Assembly: GCA_002354655.1 (NCBI GenBank)
Contig: DELY01000053.1
Location: 20,476-84,475, forward strand
Direction: 5' to 3'
Origin: Pseudomonas sp. UBA2684
GTDB lineage: Bacteria > Pseudomonadota > Gammaproteobacteria > Pseudomonadales > Pseudomonadaceae
Length of the DNA stretch: 64,000 nt
Both the position numbers and the translations under genes were made by a program. Below the pieces are notes generated by a model. It had not been told where the DNA came from, made no database searches, and saw only the letters and a list, made by a program, of their open reading frames with translations. Below, piece by piece: positions 37,718 through 49,315 of the stretch (the stretch's first letter is position 1; every line of letters begins with the position of its first letter).

Positions 37718-38116
37718 TCAGCGGTTCAACTGATCTTCGGCCTGCTTCAGCTCTTCACGCGCCTCGGCCAGTTTGGCCTGGCGCGTGGCGATCTTCTCGG
37801 CATCGCCTTTGGCCATGGCTTCGCGCAGGTCGACCTCGCGCTCGCTGACTTCCTGTGCGGCGCCGCGCACCTGCTCTTGCCGCTCCTGGCGCAGCGACTC
37901 ATCGCTGCAATTCGCGACTACCTCACTCAGGGCTTTTTCCAGGCCGGCTTGCTGGCGGCTGTTGCCGTGCTGGCGGGCTTCTTCGAGCTGTACGTTGATG
38001 GCTTGGCGTTTGGCCGCGCAGCCGGTCAGCGGGGTATCGGCTTGTGCGGCGAATGTCGCGCTGCCGAGCAAGGCGCTGGCGAGCGCCAGGCCGGTAAAGA
38101 TCGATTGCTGGACCAT
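37718..38116 (-). CDS. DUF1090-family periplasmic protein
   Basis: A 132-residue protein with a signal peptide (MVQQSIFTGLALASALLGSATFAAQA), followed by TGCAAKRQAINVQLEEARQHGNSRQQAGLEKALSEV and a long charged coiled-coil stretch. This matches DUF1090 (E. coli YqjC-like), small stress-associated periplasmic proteins with no known activity. Two cysteines (in TGCAAK and ANCSDE) could form a disulfide. It is convergent with the cytochrome c' gene. Confidence 0.88.
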   Translation of the reverse strand: MVQQSIFTGLALASALLGSATFAAQADTPLTGCAAKRQAINVQLEEARQHGNSRQQAGLEKALSEVVANCSDESLRQERQEQVRGAAQEVSEREVDLREAMAKGDAEKIATRQAKLAEAREELKQAEDQLNR

Positions 38117-38219
38117 AGGTCACTCCATTGAGAGAGGGAAACACTGATTTGGACGCGCTAAAGCTTACTGTCTTAGCGGTCCATAGGTGGGCTTTTTGAT
38201 CTTCCAGTCAGGTATTTAG

Positions 38220-38431
38220 CAGGCCGTTGAAAAACTACCTGTGTTGCCGATACGGCGTTAAAAACAGGCTCAGAATGCTCATTTACAGCACGTAAACTGC
38301 GCTTGATTCGCTGCGCTCACCCTGCGGGCCAGCCATTGGCTGTTACTCCGCTACGCTGCGTTTCTCGCCTGTTTTTGTCGGGGGCGCGTAGCCTTGTCTC
38401 GGCTGCCTCGCCTACGTTTTTCAACGGACTG
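38220..38431 (+). repeat. MITE-like element, copy B (212 bp), with TTAG flanks
   Basis: A full-length member of the family: left end CAGGCCGTTGAAAAACTACC, right end the complement of CAGTCCGTTGAAAAACGTAGG. It is flanked on both sides by TTAG, a possible 4 bp target-site duplication. It lies in the 329-base gap between the DUF1090 gene and ligB, ending 14 bases before the ligB stop. No open frame or transposase is inside. Interior sequence aligns with the reverse complement of copy A. Confidence 0.88.
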
Positions 38432-38445
38432 TTAGTGGTGTCTGT

Positions 38446-40155
<1,710 letters not shown>

Positions 40156-40197
40156 CTAGTCGCTGGATTGGACTTTAGCCCGCCAATCGGTGAAGTC

Positions 40198-40239
40198 CAC
40201 CACGCAAAAGCCCCGCACTTGGCGGGGCTTTTGTGGTGG
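40198..40239. terminator. Rho-independent terminator after metK
   Basis: CCACCACGCAAAAGCCCCGC, short loop ACTT, then GGCGGGGCTTTTGTGGTGG: a long stem with internal A/T runs, ten bases beyond the metK stop on the minus strand. It can also protect against readthrough in the other direction. Confidence 0.85.
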
Positions 40240-40248
40240 CGGCGAAGC

Positions 40249-41439
40249 TTACAGACCGGCGGCGGCGCGCAGGTCGGCGACCTTGTCGGTCTTTTCCCAG
40301 GTGAAGGTGGTGAAGGTGTCGTCGCCGACAGTCTTCTGCTCCGGGGTGCGGCCGAAGTGGCCGTAGGCCGCGGTTTCCTGGTACATCGGGTGCAACAGGT
40401 CGAGCATCTTGGTGATGGCGTACGGGCGCAGGTCGAATACCTCGCGCACCAGCTGGATGATCTTGTCTTCGGCGATCTTGTGGGTGCCGAAGGTGTTGAT
40501 CGAGATCGAGGTCGGTTGAGCCACGCCGATGGCGTAGGAGACCTGGATTTCGCAGCGCTCGGCCAGGCCGGCGGCAACGATGTTCTTGGCTACGTAACGG
40601 CCGGCGTAGGCAGCCGAACGGTCAACCTTGGAGGGGTCCTTGCCGGAGAACGCGCCGCCGCCGTGACGGGCCATGCCGCCGTAGGAGTCGACGATGATCT
40701 TGCGCCCGGTCAGGCCGCAGTCGCCCACCGGGCCACCGATGACGAAGTTACCGGTCGGGTTGATGTGGAACTGCGTGCCTTTGTGCAGCAGTTCGGCCGG
40801 CAGGGCGTGCTTGATGATCAGCTCCATCACGCCTTCGCGCAGGTCGGCCAGCGACACTTCCGGGTTGTGCTGAGTGGACAGCACCACGGCGTCGATGCCG
40901 ACCACCTTGCCGTTTTCATACTGGCAGGTGACCTGGCTCTTGGCATCGGGGCGCAGCCAGGTCAGCAGACCGGACTTGCGCGCTTCGGCCTGGCGCTGCA
41001 CCAGAGCGTGGGAGAAACGGATCGGTGCGGGCATCAACACGTCGGTTTCGTTGCTGGCGTAGCCGAACATCAGGCCCTGGTCGCCGGCACCCTGGTCTTC
41101 CGGCTTGGCGCGGTCGACACCCTGGTTGATGTCCGGAGACTGCTTGCCAATGATGTTCATCACGCCGCAGGTGGCGCCGTCGAAGCCGACGTCGGAGCTG
41201 GTGTAGCCGATGTCACAGATCACGTCGCGGACGATCTGTTCCAGGTCGACCCAGGCGCTGGTGGTGACTTCGCCGGCGACGATGGCCACGCCGGTCTTGA
41301 CCAGGGTTTCCACGGCCACACGGGCGTGTTTGTCCTGGGCGATGATGGCGTCCAGCACTGCATCGGAAATCTGGTCGGCGATCTTGTCCGGATGGCCTTC
41401 GGACACGGATTCGGAGGTGAAGAGAGAATATTCGCTCAT
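40249..41439 (-). CDS. metK: S-adenosylmethionine synthetase
   Basis: A 396-residue enzyme forming SAM from methionine and ATP. Signature segments are [36 protein letters not shown] (binding of ATP and Met) and [19 protein letters not shown] (phosphate loop). It lies 17 bases downstream of the ArsR-methyltransferase regulator gene on the same strand, so it is probably the second gene of that operon and subject to its autoregulation. Confidence 0.98.
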   Translation of the reverse strand: MSEYSLFTSESVSEGHPDKIADQISDAVLDAIIAQDKHARVAVETLVKTGVAIVAGEVTTSAWVDLEQIVRDVICDIGYTSSDVGFDGATCGVMNIIGKQSPDINQGVDRAKPEDQGAGDQGLMFGYASNETDVLMPAPIRFSHALVQRQAEARKSGLLTWLRPDAKSQVTCQYENGKVVGIDAVVLSTQHNPEVSLADLREGVMELIIKHALPAELLHKGTQFHINPTGNFVIGGPVGDCGLTGRKIIVDSYGGMARHGGGAFSGKDPSKVDRSAAYAGRYVAKNIVAAGLAERCEIQVSYAIGVAQPTSISINTFGTHKIAEDKIIQLVREVFDLRPYAITKMLDLLHPMYQETAAYGHFGRTPEQKTVGDDTFTTFTWEKTDKVADLRAAAGL

Positions 41440-41456
41440 CTATCGGTTTTCCTGTT

Positions 41457-42470
41457 TTACCGGTGGGTGAGAGTGGCCCGCAGGCCGCTGTGTTCATCTG
41501 GCTTGGCAAAGTGCCGCACCTGAATCTGGAAACCATTACGTAAACCGACGTACTGGCTTTCGCCAGACGCCAGGCCCGCGGCGACGGCCCAGCGGGCCAG
41601 GTCGTCCTGTTCAAACCCCAGCCAGAGATCGCCACAGGCCTGCCTGGCCCAACTCTGGTTGTGGCTGCACAACTCGGTGATCACCAGGCTGCCACCGGGT
41701 TTGACCCGCAGCGCTAGGTGTTTCAGGGCCTCGGCCGGGGCGGCGAAATGGTGCAGGACCATGTTCAGCACCACGCAGTCGGCGGCCGGGTAGTCGTCGT
41801 TCAAGGCATCGGCAAGGTGCAGGGCGACGTTGCCCAGGCCTTCCTGCTCGCAGCGCATGCGCGCCAGTTCGAGCATCGCCGGGCTGTTGTCCAGCGCCGT
41901 GACCCGATGGAAGCGCCGTGCCAGGTCTGGCAGGAAGCCACCGTCGCCGGGGCCGACTTCCAGTGCCGTGGCCTGGGTGGCGAAGCCCTGCGCATCGAGC
42001 AGGGCCAGTACGCTGTCGCGGTACTGCGGCAGCCCGGCGATCAGGTCCTGCTGGGCCTGGAAGCTCGCGGCGCTGCGGGCGAAGAAATCCTGGCTGGTCG
42101 CGGCGCGTTGCTGGTGCACCTCGGCAATCCGTGCCTGCACGTCCGCCGGCAGGTGCAGCGCATCGATCTCATCGAGCAACGCGGCATGCAGGGTGCCGCC
42201 GAGCAACTCGCCCTGGGCCAGCGCGCGGCGATAGAAGATCGCATTGCCTTCGCGGCGCGTCGCCACCAGGCCCGCCTGGGCCAGCACCTTGAGGTGGTGG
42301 CTCATGCCCGACTGGCCGATGGCGAAAATCTGCGCCAACTCCAGCACGCCGAACGAGTCGTTGGCCAGCGCGCGCAGCACGGTCAGGCGCAGCGGATCAC
42401 CGCCGGCCTTGCACAGGGCGGCCAACTCGTCGGCTGGCTCAAAACGCAACTGGGGCACGCGCATATTCAT
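41457..42470 (-). CDS. ArsR-family regulator fused to a SAM-dependent methyltransferase domain (SahR-like)
   Basis: A 337-residue two-domain protein. The N-terminal winged helix (about 10-95: DPLRLTVLRALANDSFGVLELAQIF, then the recognition helix in GQSGMSHHLKVLAQAGLVATRREGNAIFYRRAL) is followed by a class I methyltransferase fold with VLEVGPGDGGFL-like motif I (ALEVGPGDGGFLPDLARRF). It resembles P. aeruginosa PA0547. Family knowledge points to SahR-type regulators of methionine/SAM-cycle genes that sense SAH; here the methyltransferase fold may serve as the SAH/SAM sensor. It precedes metK, and a large palindrome lies just upstream of its start. Confidence 0.88.
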   Translation of the reverse strand: MNMRVPQLRFEPADELAALCKAGGDPLRLTVLRALANDSFGVLELAQIFAIGQSGMSHHLKVLAQAGLVATRREGNAIFYRRALAQGELLGGTLHAALLDEIDALHLPADVQARIAEVHQQRAATSQDFFARSAASFQAQQDLIAGLPQYRDSVLALLDAQGFATQATALEVGPGDGGFLPDLARRFHRVTALDNSPAMLELARMRCEQEGLGNVALHLADALNDDYPAADCVVLNMVLHHFAAPAEALKHLALRVKPGGSLVITELCSHNQSWARQACGDLWLGFEQDDLARWAVAAGLASGESQYVGLRNGFQIQVRHFAKPDEHSGLRATLTHR

Positions 42471-42502
42471 AGGGGGCGCAGTCTAGTCGGTCATTTTTCA
42501 TA

Positions 42503-42544
42503 CAGCAACAGCAATATCAAAAAGTTTTGATATTGCTGTTGCTG
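42503..42544. promoter_or_regulatory. 42 bp palindrome between the ArsR-methyltransferase/metK operon and tktA: probable operator
   Basis: The 20-base arm CAGCAACAGCAATATCAAAA, a two-base spacer AG, and its perfect reverse complement. It lies 33 bases upstream of the regulator start and about 150 bases upstream of the tktA start. The core ATATCAAAA/TTTTGATAT resembles an ArsR-dimer operator, and position favours autoregulation of the regulator-metK operon. The arm is longer than a minimal ArsR site, so two dimers or an added cruciform are possible. Confidence 0.7.
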
Positions 42545-42692
42545 GGCGATGAACGAGTCGTGCATGTCGATCGATTGCCCAGAAAACATTGGCCCTGCGA
42601 CCATCTGTCATTGCCCCGACAGGCTCCGCTGGGCGAAAATGGCCGCCTTTTTCGACCCCCAGTTGCCCAAGCAGCCCGTAGGAGATTCAGTG

Positions 42693-44690
42693 ATGCCCAG
42701 CCGTCGTGAGCGAGCCAATGCCATTCGTGCCCTGAGCATGGATGCCGTGCAGAAAGCCAACAGCGGCCACCCGGGTGCCCCGATGGGCATGGCGGACATC
42801 GCCGAAGTGCTGTGGCGCGACTACCTCAAGCACAACCCGAGCAACCCGAGCTTCGCCGACCGTGACCGCTTCGTGCTGTCCAACGGCCACGGCTCGATGC
42901 TGATCTACTCGCTGCTGCACCTGACCGGCTACGACCTCGGCATCGAAGACCTCAAGCAGTTCCGCCAGCTGCACAGCCGCACCCCGGGCCACCCGGAATA
43001 CGGCTACACCCCGGGCGTCGAGACCACCACCGGCCCACTGGGCCAGGGCATCGCCAACGCCGTGGGTTTTGCCCTCGCCGAGAAAGTGCTGGGCGCGCAG
43101 TTCAACCGCGACGGCCACCAGATCGTTGACCACTTCACCTACGCCTTCCTCGGCGACGGTTGCATGATGGAAGGCATCAGCCATGAAGTCTGCTCGCTGG
43201 CCGGCACCCTGGGTCTGGGCAAGCTGATCGCCTTCTACGACGACAACGGCATCTCCATCGATGGCGAAGTCGAAGGCTGGTTCACCGATGACACGCCGAA
43301 GCGCTTCGAAGCCTACGGCTGGCAGGTGATCCGCAATGTCGACGGCCACGATGCCGACGAAATCAAGATCGCCATCGACACCGCGCGCAAGAGCGCGCAG
43401 CCGACCCTGATCTGCTGCAAGACCACCATCGGCTTCGGTTCGCCGAACAAGCAGGGCAAGGAAGAGTGCCACGGCGCGCCGCTGGGCAATGACGAAATCG
43501 CCCTGACCCGCGCCACCCTGGGCTGGAACCACGGCCCGTTCGAAATTCCGGCCGATATCTACGCCGAGTGGGACGCCAAGCAAGCTGGTGCCGCCGCCGA
43601 AGCTGCCTGGAACGACAAGTTCGCTGCCTACGCCGCCGCCTACCCGGAGCTGGCCAGCGAGTTCAAACGCCGTGTCGCCGGTGAGCTGCCCGCCGATTTC
43701 GCTGCCAAAGCCGCCGCCTATATTCAGGAAGTGGCCGAGAAGGGCGAAACCATCGCCAGCCGCAAGGCCAGCCAGAATGCCCTGAACGCCTTCGGCCCAC
43801 TGCTGCCGGAATTCCTCGGTGGTTCGGCGGACCTCGCCGGTTCCAACCTGACCCTGTGGAAAGGCTGCAAGGGCGTCTCCGCCGAAGATGCTTCCGGCAA
43901 CTATATGTTCTACGGCGTGCGCGAGTTCGGCATGAGCGCGATCATGAACGGCGTGGCCCTGCACGGCGGCTTCGTGCCGTACGGCGCGACCTTCCTGATC
44001 TTTATGGAATACGCGCGCAACGCCGTGCGCATGGCCTCGCTGATGAAGCAGCGCGTGCTGTTCGTGTTTACCCACGACTCCATCGGTCTCGGCGAAGACG
44101 GCCCGACCCACCAGCCGATCGAGCAACTGGCCAGCCTGCGTGGCACGCCGAACCTCGACACCTGGCGCCCCTGCGACGCCGTGGAATCGGCGGTGGCCTG
44201 GAAGCACGCCATCGAGCGCGCCGACGGCCCGTCCGCGCTGATCTTCAGCCGGCAGAACCTGCCGCACCAGTCGCGTAGCGCTCAGCAGTTGGCCGATGTC
44301 GCCCGCGGCGGCTATGTATTGAAGGACTGCGCCGGCGAGCCGGAGCTGATTCTGATCGCCACCGGTTCGGAAATTGGCCTGGCCATGCAGGCTGCCGCCA
44401 AGCTGGACGAGCAGGGCCGCAAGGTGCGCGTGGTGTCGATGCCGTCGACCAGCGTGTTCGATCAGCAGGACGCCGGCTACAAACAGGCCGTGCTGCCGGT
44501 ACAAGTGGGTGCGCGGATCGCCATCGAAGCCTCGCATGCTGACTACTGGTACAAGTACGTTGGTCTGGAAGGTCGCATCATCGGCATGACCACCTTCGGT
44601 GAGTCGGCCCCGGCCCCGGCGCTGTTCGAGGAGTTCGGCTTTACCGTCGAGAACATCCTGGAAACCGCCGCCGAGCTGCTGGACGCCTGA
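42693..44690 (+). CDS. tktA: Transketolase
   Basis: A 665-residue thiamine-diphosphate enzyme of the pentose phosphate pathway. It has the TPP motif [15 protein letters not shown], the [20 protein letters not shown] opening, and [22 protein letters not shown] in the pyrimidine domain. The start [12 protein letters not shown] at 42693 has GTAGGAGA seven bases upstream. The open frame upstream runs through the regulatory palindrome region and is not coding. It heads the tktA-epd-pgk-fba carbon-metabolism string. Confidence 0.97.
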   Translation: MPSRRERANAIRALSMDAVQKANSGHPGAPMGMADIAEVLWRDYLKHNPSNPSFADRDRFVLSNGHGSMLIYSLLHLTGYDLGIEDLKQFRQLHSRTPGHPEYGYTPGVETTTGPLGQGIANAVGFALAEKVLGAQFNRDGHQIVDHFTYAFLGDGCMMEGISHEVCSLAGTLGLGKLIAFYDDNGISIDGEVEGWFTDDTPKRFEAYGWQVIRNVDGHDADEIKIAIDTARKSAQPTLICCKTTIGFGSPNKQGKEECHGAPLGNDEIALTRATLGWNHGPFEIPADIYAEWDAKQAGAAAEAAWNDKFAAYAAAYPELASEFKRRVAGELPADFAAKAAAYIQEVAEKGETIASRKASQNALNAFGPLLPEFLGGSADLAGSNLTLWKGCKGVSAEDASGNYMFYGVREFGMSAIMNGVALHGGFVPYGATFLIFMEYARNAVRMASLMKQRVLFVFTHDSIGLGEDGPTHQPIEQLASLRGTPNLDTWRPCDAVESAVAWKHAIERADGPSALIFSRQNLPHQSRSAQQLADVARGGYVLKDCAGEPELILIATGSEIGLAMQAAAKLDEQGRKVRVVSMPSTSVFDQQDAGYKQAVLPVQVGARIAIEASHADYWYKYVGLEGRIIGMTTFGESAPAPALFEEFGFTVENILETAAELLDA

Positions 44691-44694
44691 CTCC

Positions 44695-44781
44695 GTAGGA
44701 TGGTGTTGAGCGAAGCGATACCCATCAATCGGCTGTGATGGGTATCGCAAAGCTCAGGCTACGCGCCCCGCCCCATCCTAC
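44695..44781. repeat. Palindromic intergenic repeat, GTAGGATGG ... GCGATACCCATC type
   Basis: Complete element: GTAGGATGGTGTTGAGC at the left, central GCGATACCCATC/GATGGGTATCGC hairpin, and GCGCCCCGCCCCATCCTAC at the right. It fills the gap between tktA and epd, starting four bases after the tktA stop. A partial relative follows yceI. Confidence 0.8.
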
Positions 44782-44804
44782 GATCGTTCCCCATCGAGAT
44801 CGCC

Positions 44805-45860
44805 ATGTCCAAGCGTCCCTATCGAATCGCCCTCAACGGCTACGGCCGTATCGGCCGCTGCGTGCTGCGTGCGTTGCATGAGCGCGGTGCCGGGGCGCAG
44901 CTGGAAATCGTTGCGCTGAACGACCTGGCCGACCAGGCCAGCATCGAATACCTGACCCGCTTCGACTCCACCCACGGGCGTTTTCCCGGCGAGGTGAAGG
45001 TCGACGGCGATTGCCTGCATATCAATGGCGACTGCGTGCAGGTGCTGCGCCAGGCGACGCCGGAAGGCGTCGATTGGGCCGCGCTGGATATCGACCTGCT
45101 GCTCGAATGCTCTGGCCAATACACCAGTCGCGCCGATGCGCAGCGCTTTATCGATGCTGGCGCGCCACGCCTGCTGTTGTCGCAACCGATGGCCAGCGAG
45201 GCGGATATCGACGCCACGGTGGTCTACGGGGTCAATCAGGATTGCCTGAGCGGCCGCGAGCAGCTGGTGTCGAACGCCTCCTGCACCACCAACTGCGGTG
45301 TGCCGTTGCTCAAACTGCTGAATGAAGCGGTGGGCCTGGAGTACGTCTCCATCACCACCATCCACTCGGCGATGAACGACCAGCCGGTGATCGACGCCTA
45401 TCACCACGAAGACCTGCGCCGTACGCGCTCGGCCTTTCAGTCGGTAATTCCGGTGTCCACCGGTCTGGCTCGCGGCATCGAACGCCTGCTGCCGGAACTC
45501 AGCGGGCGCATCCAGGCCAAAGCTATTCGCGTGCCGACGGTGAATGTCTCCTGCCTGGATATCTGCCTGCTGACGTCCCGCGATACCAGTGCCGAAGAGA
45601 TCAACGCGGTGTTGCGTCAGGCGGCCGAGAGTGGCCCGCTAAAAGGCCTGCTGGCCTACACCGAGCTGCCGCACGCCAGCTGCGACTTCAACCACGACCC
45701 GCATTCGGCCATTGTCGACGGCAGCCAGACCCGCGTGTCCGGCCCGCGTCTGGTCAATCTGCTGGCCTGGTTCGACAACGAGTGGGGCTTTGCCAACCGT
45801 ATGCTCGATGTCGCCGAACATTTCCTTTCCCTGACTAATCCTGTTTCCGCGAAGGACTGA
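44805..45860 (+). CDS. epd: Erythrose-4-phosphate dehydrogenase
   Basis: A 351-residue GAPDH-fold enzyme oxidising erythrose-4-phosphate to 4-phosphoerythronate for pyridoxal phosphate synthesis. It has the NAD-binding NGYGRIGR and the catalytic cysteine in SNASCTTNC, with [24 protein letters not shown] characteristic of Epd rather than glycolytic GAPDH. It lies between tktA, which can supply erythrose-4-phosphate, and pgk, the usual gammaproteobacterial order. Confidence 0.94.
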   Translation: MSKRPYRIALNGYGRIGRCVLRALHERGAGAQLEIVALNDLADQASIEYLTRFDSTHGRFPGEVKVDGDCLHINGDCVQVLRQATPEGVDWAALDIDLLLECSGQYTSRADAQRFIDAGAPRLLLSQPMASEADIDATVVYGVNQDCLSGREQLVSNASCTTNCGVPLLKLLNEAVGLEYVSITTIHSAMNDQPVIDAYHHEDLRRTRSAFQSVIPVSTGLARGIERLLPELSGRIQAKAIRVPTVNVSCLDICLLTSRDTSAEEINAVLRQAAESGPLKGLLAYTELPHASCDFNHDPHSAIVDGSQTRVSGPRLVNLLAWFDNEWGFANRMLDVAEHFLSLTNPVSAKD

Positions 45861-45865
45861 TTGCC

Positions 45866-47029
45866 ATGACCGTTCTGAAGATGACCGACCTCGACCTCGC
45901 CGGTAAGCGCGTGCTGATCCGCGAAGACCTCAACGTGCCGGTAAAAGACGGCGTGGTGAAGAGCGACGCGCGCATCCTCGCCTCCCTGCCGACCATCAAA
46001 CTGGCCCTGGAGAAGGGCGCGGCGGTGATGGTCTGCTCGCACCTGGGGCGCCCGACTGAAGGCGAGTTCAGCGAAGAGAACAGCCTCAAGCCAGTCGCCG
46101 ACTACCTGAGCAAGGCCCTGGGTCGCGATGTACCGCTGGTGGCAGATTATCTGAACGGTGTCGAGCTCAAGGCCGGCGAGATCGTGCTGTTCGAGAACGT
46201 GCGCTTCAACAAGGGCGAGAAGAAGAACAGCGACGAGCTGGCTCAGCAGTACGCTGCGCTGTGCGACGTATTCGTCATGGACGCCTTCGGCACCGCCCAC
46301 CGCGCCGAGGGCTCGACCCATGGCGTGGCCAAGTTCGCCAAGGTTGCCGCTGCCGGCCCTCTGCTGGCCGCCGAACTGGATGCCTTGGGCAAGGCGCTGG
46401 GTAACCCGGCCAAGCCGATGGCGGCGATTGTTGCCGGCTCCAAGGTGTCGACCAAGCTCGACGTGCTCAACAGCCTAAGCCAGATCTGCGATCAACTGAT
46501 CGTCGGCGGTGGTATTGCCAACACCTTCCTGGCTGCCGCCGGCTACCCGGTTGGCAAGTCGCTGTACGAAGCCGACCTGGTTGATACCGCCAAAGCCATC
46601 GCGGCCAAGGTCAGCGTGCCGTTGCCGGTCGACGTAGTGGTGGCCAAGGCCTTCGCCGAAGACGCCGAAGCCACCGTCAAGCTGGTCGCCGATGTGGCTG
46701 AAGACGACATGATTCTGGATATCGGCCCGCAGACTGCCACGCAGTTCGCCGAGCTGCTGAAATCCTCCAAGACCATTCTGTGGAACGGCCCGGTTGGCGT
46801 GTTCGAATTCGACCAGTTTGGCAACGGCACCCAGGTGCTGGCTCAGGCCATCGCCGAAAGCCCGGCGTTCTCCATCGCGGGCGGTGGCGACACCCTGGCG
46901 GCCATCGACAAATACGGCGTTGGCGCGCAGATCAGCTATATCTCCACCGGCGGCGGCGCGTTCCTCGAGTTCGTCGAGGGCAAGGTGCTGCCGGCCGTGG
47001 AAGTATTGGAACAGCGCGCCAAGGCGTGA
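45866..47029 (+). CDS. pgk: Phosphoglycerate kinase
   Basis: A 387-residue glycolytic/gluconeogenic enzyme. Diagnostic regions are [53 protein letters not shown], and the nucleotide loop [16 protein letters not shown] near the C-terminus. The start lies five bases after the epd stop, so it is an operon with epd. Confidence 0.98.
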   Translation: MTVLKMTDLDLAGKRVLIREDLNVPVKDGVVKSDARILASLPTIKLALEKGAAVMVCSHLGRPTEGEFSEENSLKPVADYLSKALGRDVPLVADYLNGVELKAGEIVLFENVRFNKGEKKNSDELAQQYAALCDVFVMDAFGTAHRAEGSTHGVAKFAKVAAAGPLLAAELDALGKALGNPAKPMAAIVAGSKVSTKLDVLNSLSQICDQLIVGGGIANTFLAAAGYPVGKSLYEADLVDTAKAIAAKVSVPLPVDVVVAKAFAEDAEATVKLVADVAEDDMILDIGPQTATQFAELLKSSKTILWNGPVGVFEFDQFGNGTQVLAQAIAESPAFSIAGGGDTLAAIDKYGVGAQISYISTGGGAFLEFVEGKVLPAVEVLEQRAKA

Positions 47030-47055
47030 ACAGCCTGATCAGGGAGCGAGCCTCG

Positions 47056-47376
47056 ATGTTGAAACGGACTACGCTGATGGCGCTGTTGAGTCTGCTTGGC
47101 GCTTGCGCCAGCCAGCCGCCAGCGTCGGATAACTGGACGCGCTGGGTCTGCGACAGCCAGACCGAAGTGCTCTGGCGTTTCGCCGACAGCAGCCGTGAGT
47201 CCATCGATGTGCGCCTGGGCGGCGGCGATATCGTCTATCGCCTGAGCCAGGAGCCCGCTGGCTCGGGTGCGCTGTACAGCGACGGTATGCTGTCCTTTCA
47301 CAGCAAGGGCGAAGAAGGGCTGGTCTACTGGACGGCTAACGATGACCTGATCGGCCGTGGTTGCAAGGTACCCTGA
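47056..47376 (+). CDS. MliC-like lipoprotein (lysozyme inhibitor family)
   Basis: A 106-residue lipoprotein. A short signal sequence MLKRTTLMALLSLLGAC carries a lipobox with Cys17, followed by one MliC-type domain: WVCDSQTEVLWRF at the start, YSDGMLSFHSKGEEGLVYW in the middle, and a closing Cys in GRGCKVP that can pair with the cysteine of WVCD. MliC/PliC proteins inhibit C-type lysozymes. It sits 26 bases after pgk inside the carbon-metabolism string, as PA0553 does in P. aeruginosa. Confidence 0.82.
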   Translation: MLKRTTLMALLSLLGACASQPPASDNWTRWVCDSQTEVLWRFADSSRESIDVRLGGGDIVYRLSQEPAGSGALYSDGMLSFHSKGEEGLVYWTANDDLIGRGCKVP

Positions 47377-47486
47377 CAACGACTTGAATGCAGGCCAGGT
47401 TCACCCCCGGTCTGAATGACTTGAATAGCGCCTGCCCCTGCGGCAGGCTTGCACGATTAACGAGCCCCACCGGGAGAAAGAACACC

Positions 47487-48551
47487 ATGGCACTTATCAG
47501 CATGCGCCAGATGCTCGACCACGCCGCCGAATTCGGCTACGGCGTGCCGGCCTTCAACGTCAACAACCTCGAGCAAATGCGCGCGATCATGGAAGCGGCC
47601 GACAAGACCGACTCTCCGGTGATCGTCCAGGCTTCCGCCGGTGCGCGCAAATACGCTGGCGCGCCGTTCCTGCGCCACCTGATCCTGGCCGCCATCGAAG
47701 AATTCCCGCATATCCCGGTGTGCATGCACCAGGACCACGGCACCAGCCCTGACGTCTGCCAGCGCTCGATTCAACTGGGCTTCAGCTCGGTGATGATGGA
47801 CGGCTCGCTGAAAGAAGACGGCAAGACCCCGGCCGACTACGACTACAACGTCGCTGTCACCCAGCAGACCGTGGCGTTTGCCCACGCCTGCGGTGTGTCG
47901 GTTGAAGGTGAGCTGGGTTGCCTGGGCAGCCTGGAAACCGGCATGGCCGGCGAAGAAGACGGCGTTGGTGCCGAAGGCGTGCTCGATCACAGCCAGATGC
48001 TCACCGACCCGGAAGAAGCCGCTGACTTCGTCAAACGCACCCAGGTCGATGCCCTGGCCATCGCCATCGGCACCAGTCACGGCGCGTACAAGTTCACCAA
48101 GCCGCCAACCGGTGACATCCTCGCCATCGACCGTATCAAGGAAATCCACAAGCGCATCCCCAATACTCACCTGGTGATGCACGGATCGAGCTCGGTACCG
48201 CAAGAGTGGCTGGCGATCATCAACCAGTACGGCGGCGACATCAAAGAAACCTACGGCGTGCCGGTCGAGGAAATCGTCGAAGGCATCAAGTACGGCGTGC
48301 GCAAGGTCAATATCGACACCGACCTGCGTCTGGCCTCCACCGGTGCCATGCGTCGTCTGATGGCCACCAACCCGAGCGAGTTCGACCCGCGCAAATTCTT
48401 CGGTGCCACCGTCACCGCCATGCGCGATATCTGCATCGCCCGTTACGAAGCCTTCGGCACCGCCGGCAACGCCTCGAAGATCAAGCCGATCTCCCTGGAA
48501 GGCATGTTCCAGCGTTATGCCAAGGGTGAGCTGGCCGCCAAGGTCAACTAA
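47487..48551 (+). CDS. fba: Fructose-bisphosphate aldolase, class II
   Basis: A 354-residue zinc-dependent aldolase. It has [29 protein letters not shown] (zinc ligands and active site), [13 protein letters not shown], and [17 protein letters not shown] near the C-terminus. The start [10 protein letters not shown] with GGGAGA nine bases upstream is chosen over an upstream ATG in the same frame. It is the last gene of tktA-epd-pgk-fba. Confidence 0.97.
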   Translation: MALISMRQMLDHAAEFGYGVPAFNVNNLEQMRAIMEAADKTDSPVIVQASAGARKYAGAPFLRHLILAAIEEFPHIPVCMHQDHGTSPDVCQRSIQLGFSSVMMDGSLKEDGKTPADYDYNVAVTQQTVAFAHACGVSVEGELGCLGSLETGMAGEEDGVGAEGVLDHSQMLTDPEEAADFVKRTQVDALAIAIGTSHGAYKFTKPPTGDILAIDRIKEIHKRIPNTHLVMHGSSSVPQEWLAIINQYGGDIKETYGVPVEEIVEGIKYGVRKVNIDTDLRLASTGAMRRLMATNPSEFDPRKFFGATVTAMRDICIARYEAFGTAGNASKIKPISLEGMFQRYAKGELAAKVN

Positions 48552-48568
48552 GTCGTAGGCGAGAATAT

Positions 48569-48594
48569 TCAGCCCACCGCCCGGTGGGCTGAAG
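48569..48594. terminator. Hairpin after fba
   Basis: TTCAGCCCACC, loop GCCC, GGTGGGCTGAA: an 11 bp GC-rich stem 17 bases after the fba stop. There is no T run on the plus strand, so it may stabilise the transcript end or act only as a weak terminator. Confidence 0.5.
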
Positions 48595-48821
48595 CCCAAC
48601 TTACCCATGTGCTGTGCCCATTGCGGGTCGCATAAGGCGCTGTACCGCAGCAACAGTTAGCCGGTACAGAGCCTTTGTTTGGCTTCTGCGCCCGTCTGCA
48701 CCGCCTCGTCGTGGGCGCCGTCAGTTGCCGTCCAGGTAAAACAATGTAAAACACCCGCCCTCTGCTGGTGGCTGGTGTGGGTCATACTTTGCGGCACAGT
48801 CGTTCCAGGATGCCGCTCGCC

Positions 48822-49262
48822 ATGCCCAGCAAGTCCCGCCCCCTGTTGCTGTTTGTCCTCGCGGTGTTGGTCGCGACGGTCGTTGGCAGCATCATTCAGA
48901 CCCAGTTCAACCTCGCGGCCTTGCAGGCCATCGGTGCGCCGATGCCGCTCGATGTGCGCTTGCGCACCACCGGCCAGGATTTGCTCGGCTTCAGCCCGAC
49001 CCTCGGGTTGTTGGTGACCTTGGGGTTTGCGCTCGCGATTCCCGCTGCGGTGTGGCTCAGTCGCCCTTTGCCGGCGGCGCGCTTGGCAATTTTCGTCGTC
49101 GCCGGGGCGCTCGCCGTGCTGCTGGCAATGATGCTGGCCAATGCGTTGGCGCCCATGCCGACGCTGATCGGTGCCAACCGCAGCGTCGCCGGCACCCTGG
49201 GCTTGATGGCCAGCGGCAGCCTCGGCGCGCTGTGTTTCGCCGTGCTGAGTCGTCGCCCGTAA
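48822..49262 (+). CDS. Small integral membrane protein of unknown function
   Basis: About 146 residues with four predicted membrane helices: LLLFVLAVLVATVVGSII, LLVTLGFALAIPAAVWL, LAIFVVAGALAVLLAMMLANAL, and GTLGLMASGSLGALCFAVL. The first helix could be mistaken for a signal peptide. I do not recognise the family; a homologue at the same position exists in other Pseudomonas. ATG codons at 48810 and 48768 are alternative starts. The sugar dehydrogenase gene follows 53 bases later, so co-transcription is possible. Confidence 0.72.
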   Translation: MPSKSRPLLLFVLAVLVATVVGSIIQTQFNLAALQAIGAPMPLDVRLRTTGQDLLGFSPTLGLLVTLGFALAIPAAVWLSRPLPAARLAIFVVAGALAVLLAMMLANALAPMPTLIGANRSVAGTLGLMASGSLGALCFAVLSRRP

Positions 49263-49315
49263 CGCTAACGTCCGATGTTGGCCTACCTGCCATCTGCCCA
49301 GAAGGTCCCTGTCTT

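Noticed and set aside
46780-47055. Upstream extension of the MliC-like lipoprotein overlapping pgk
   Set aside because: The extension is out of frame within pgk and would remove the lipoprotein signal from the N-terminus.
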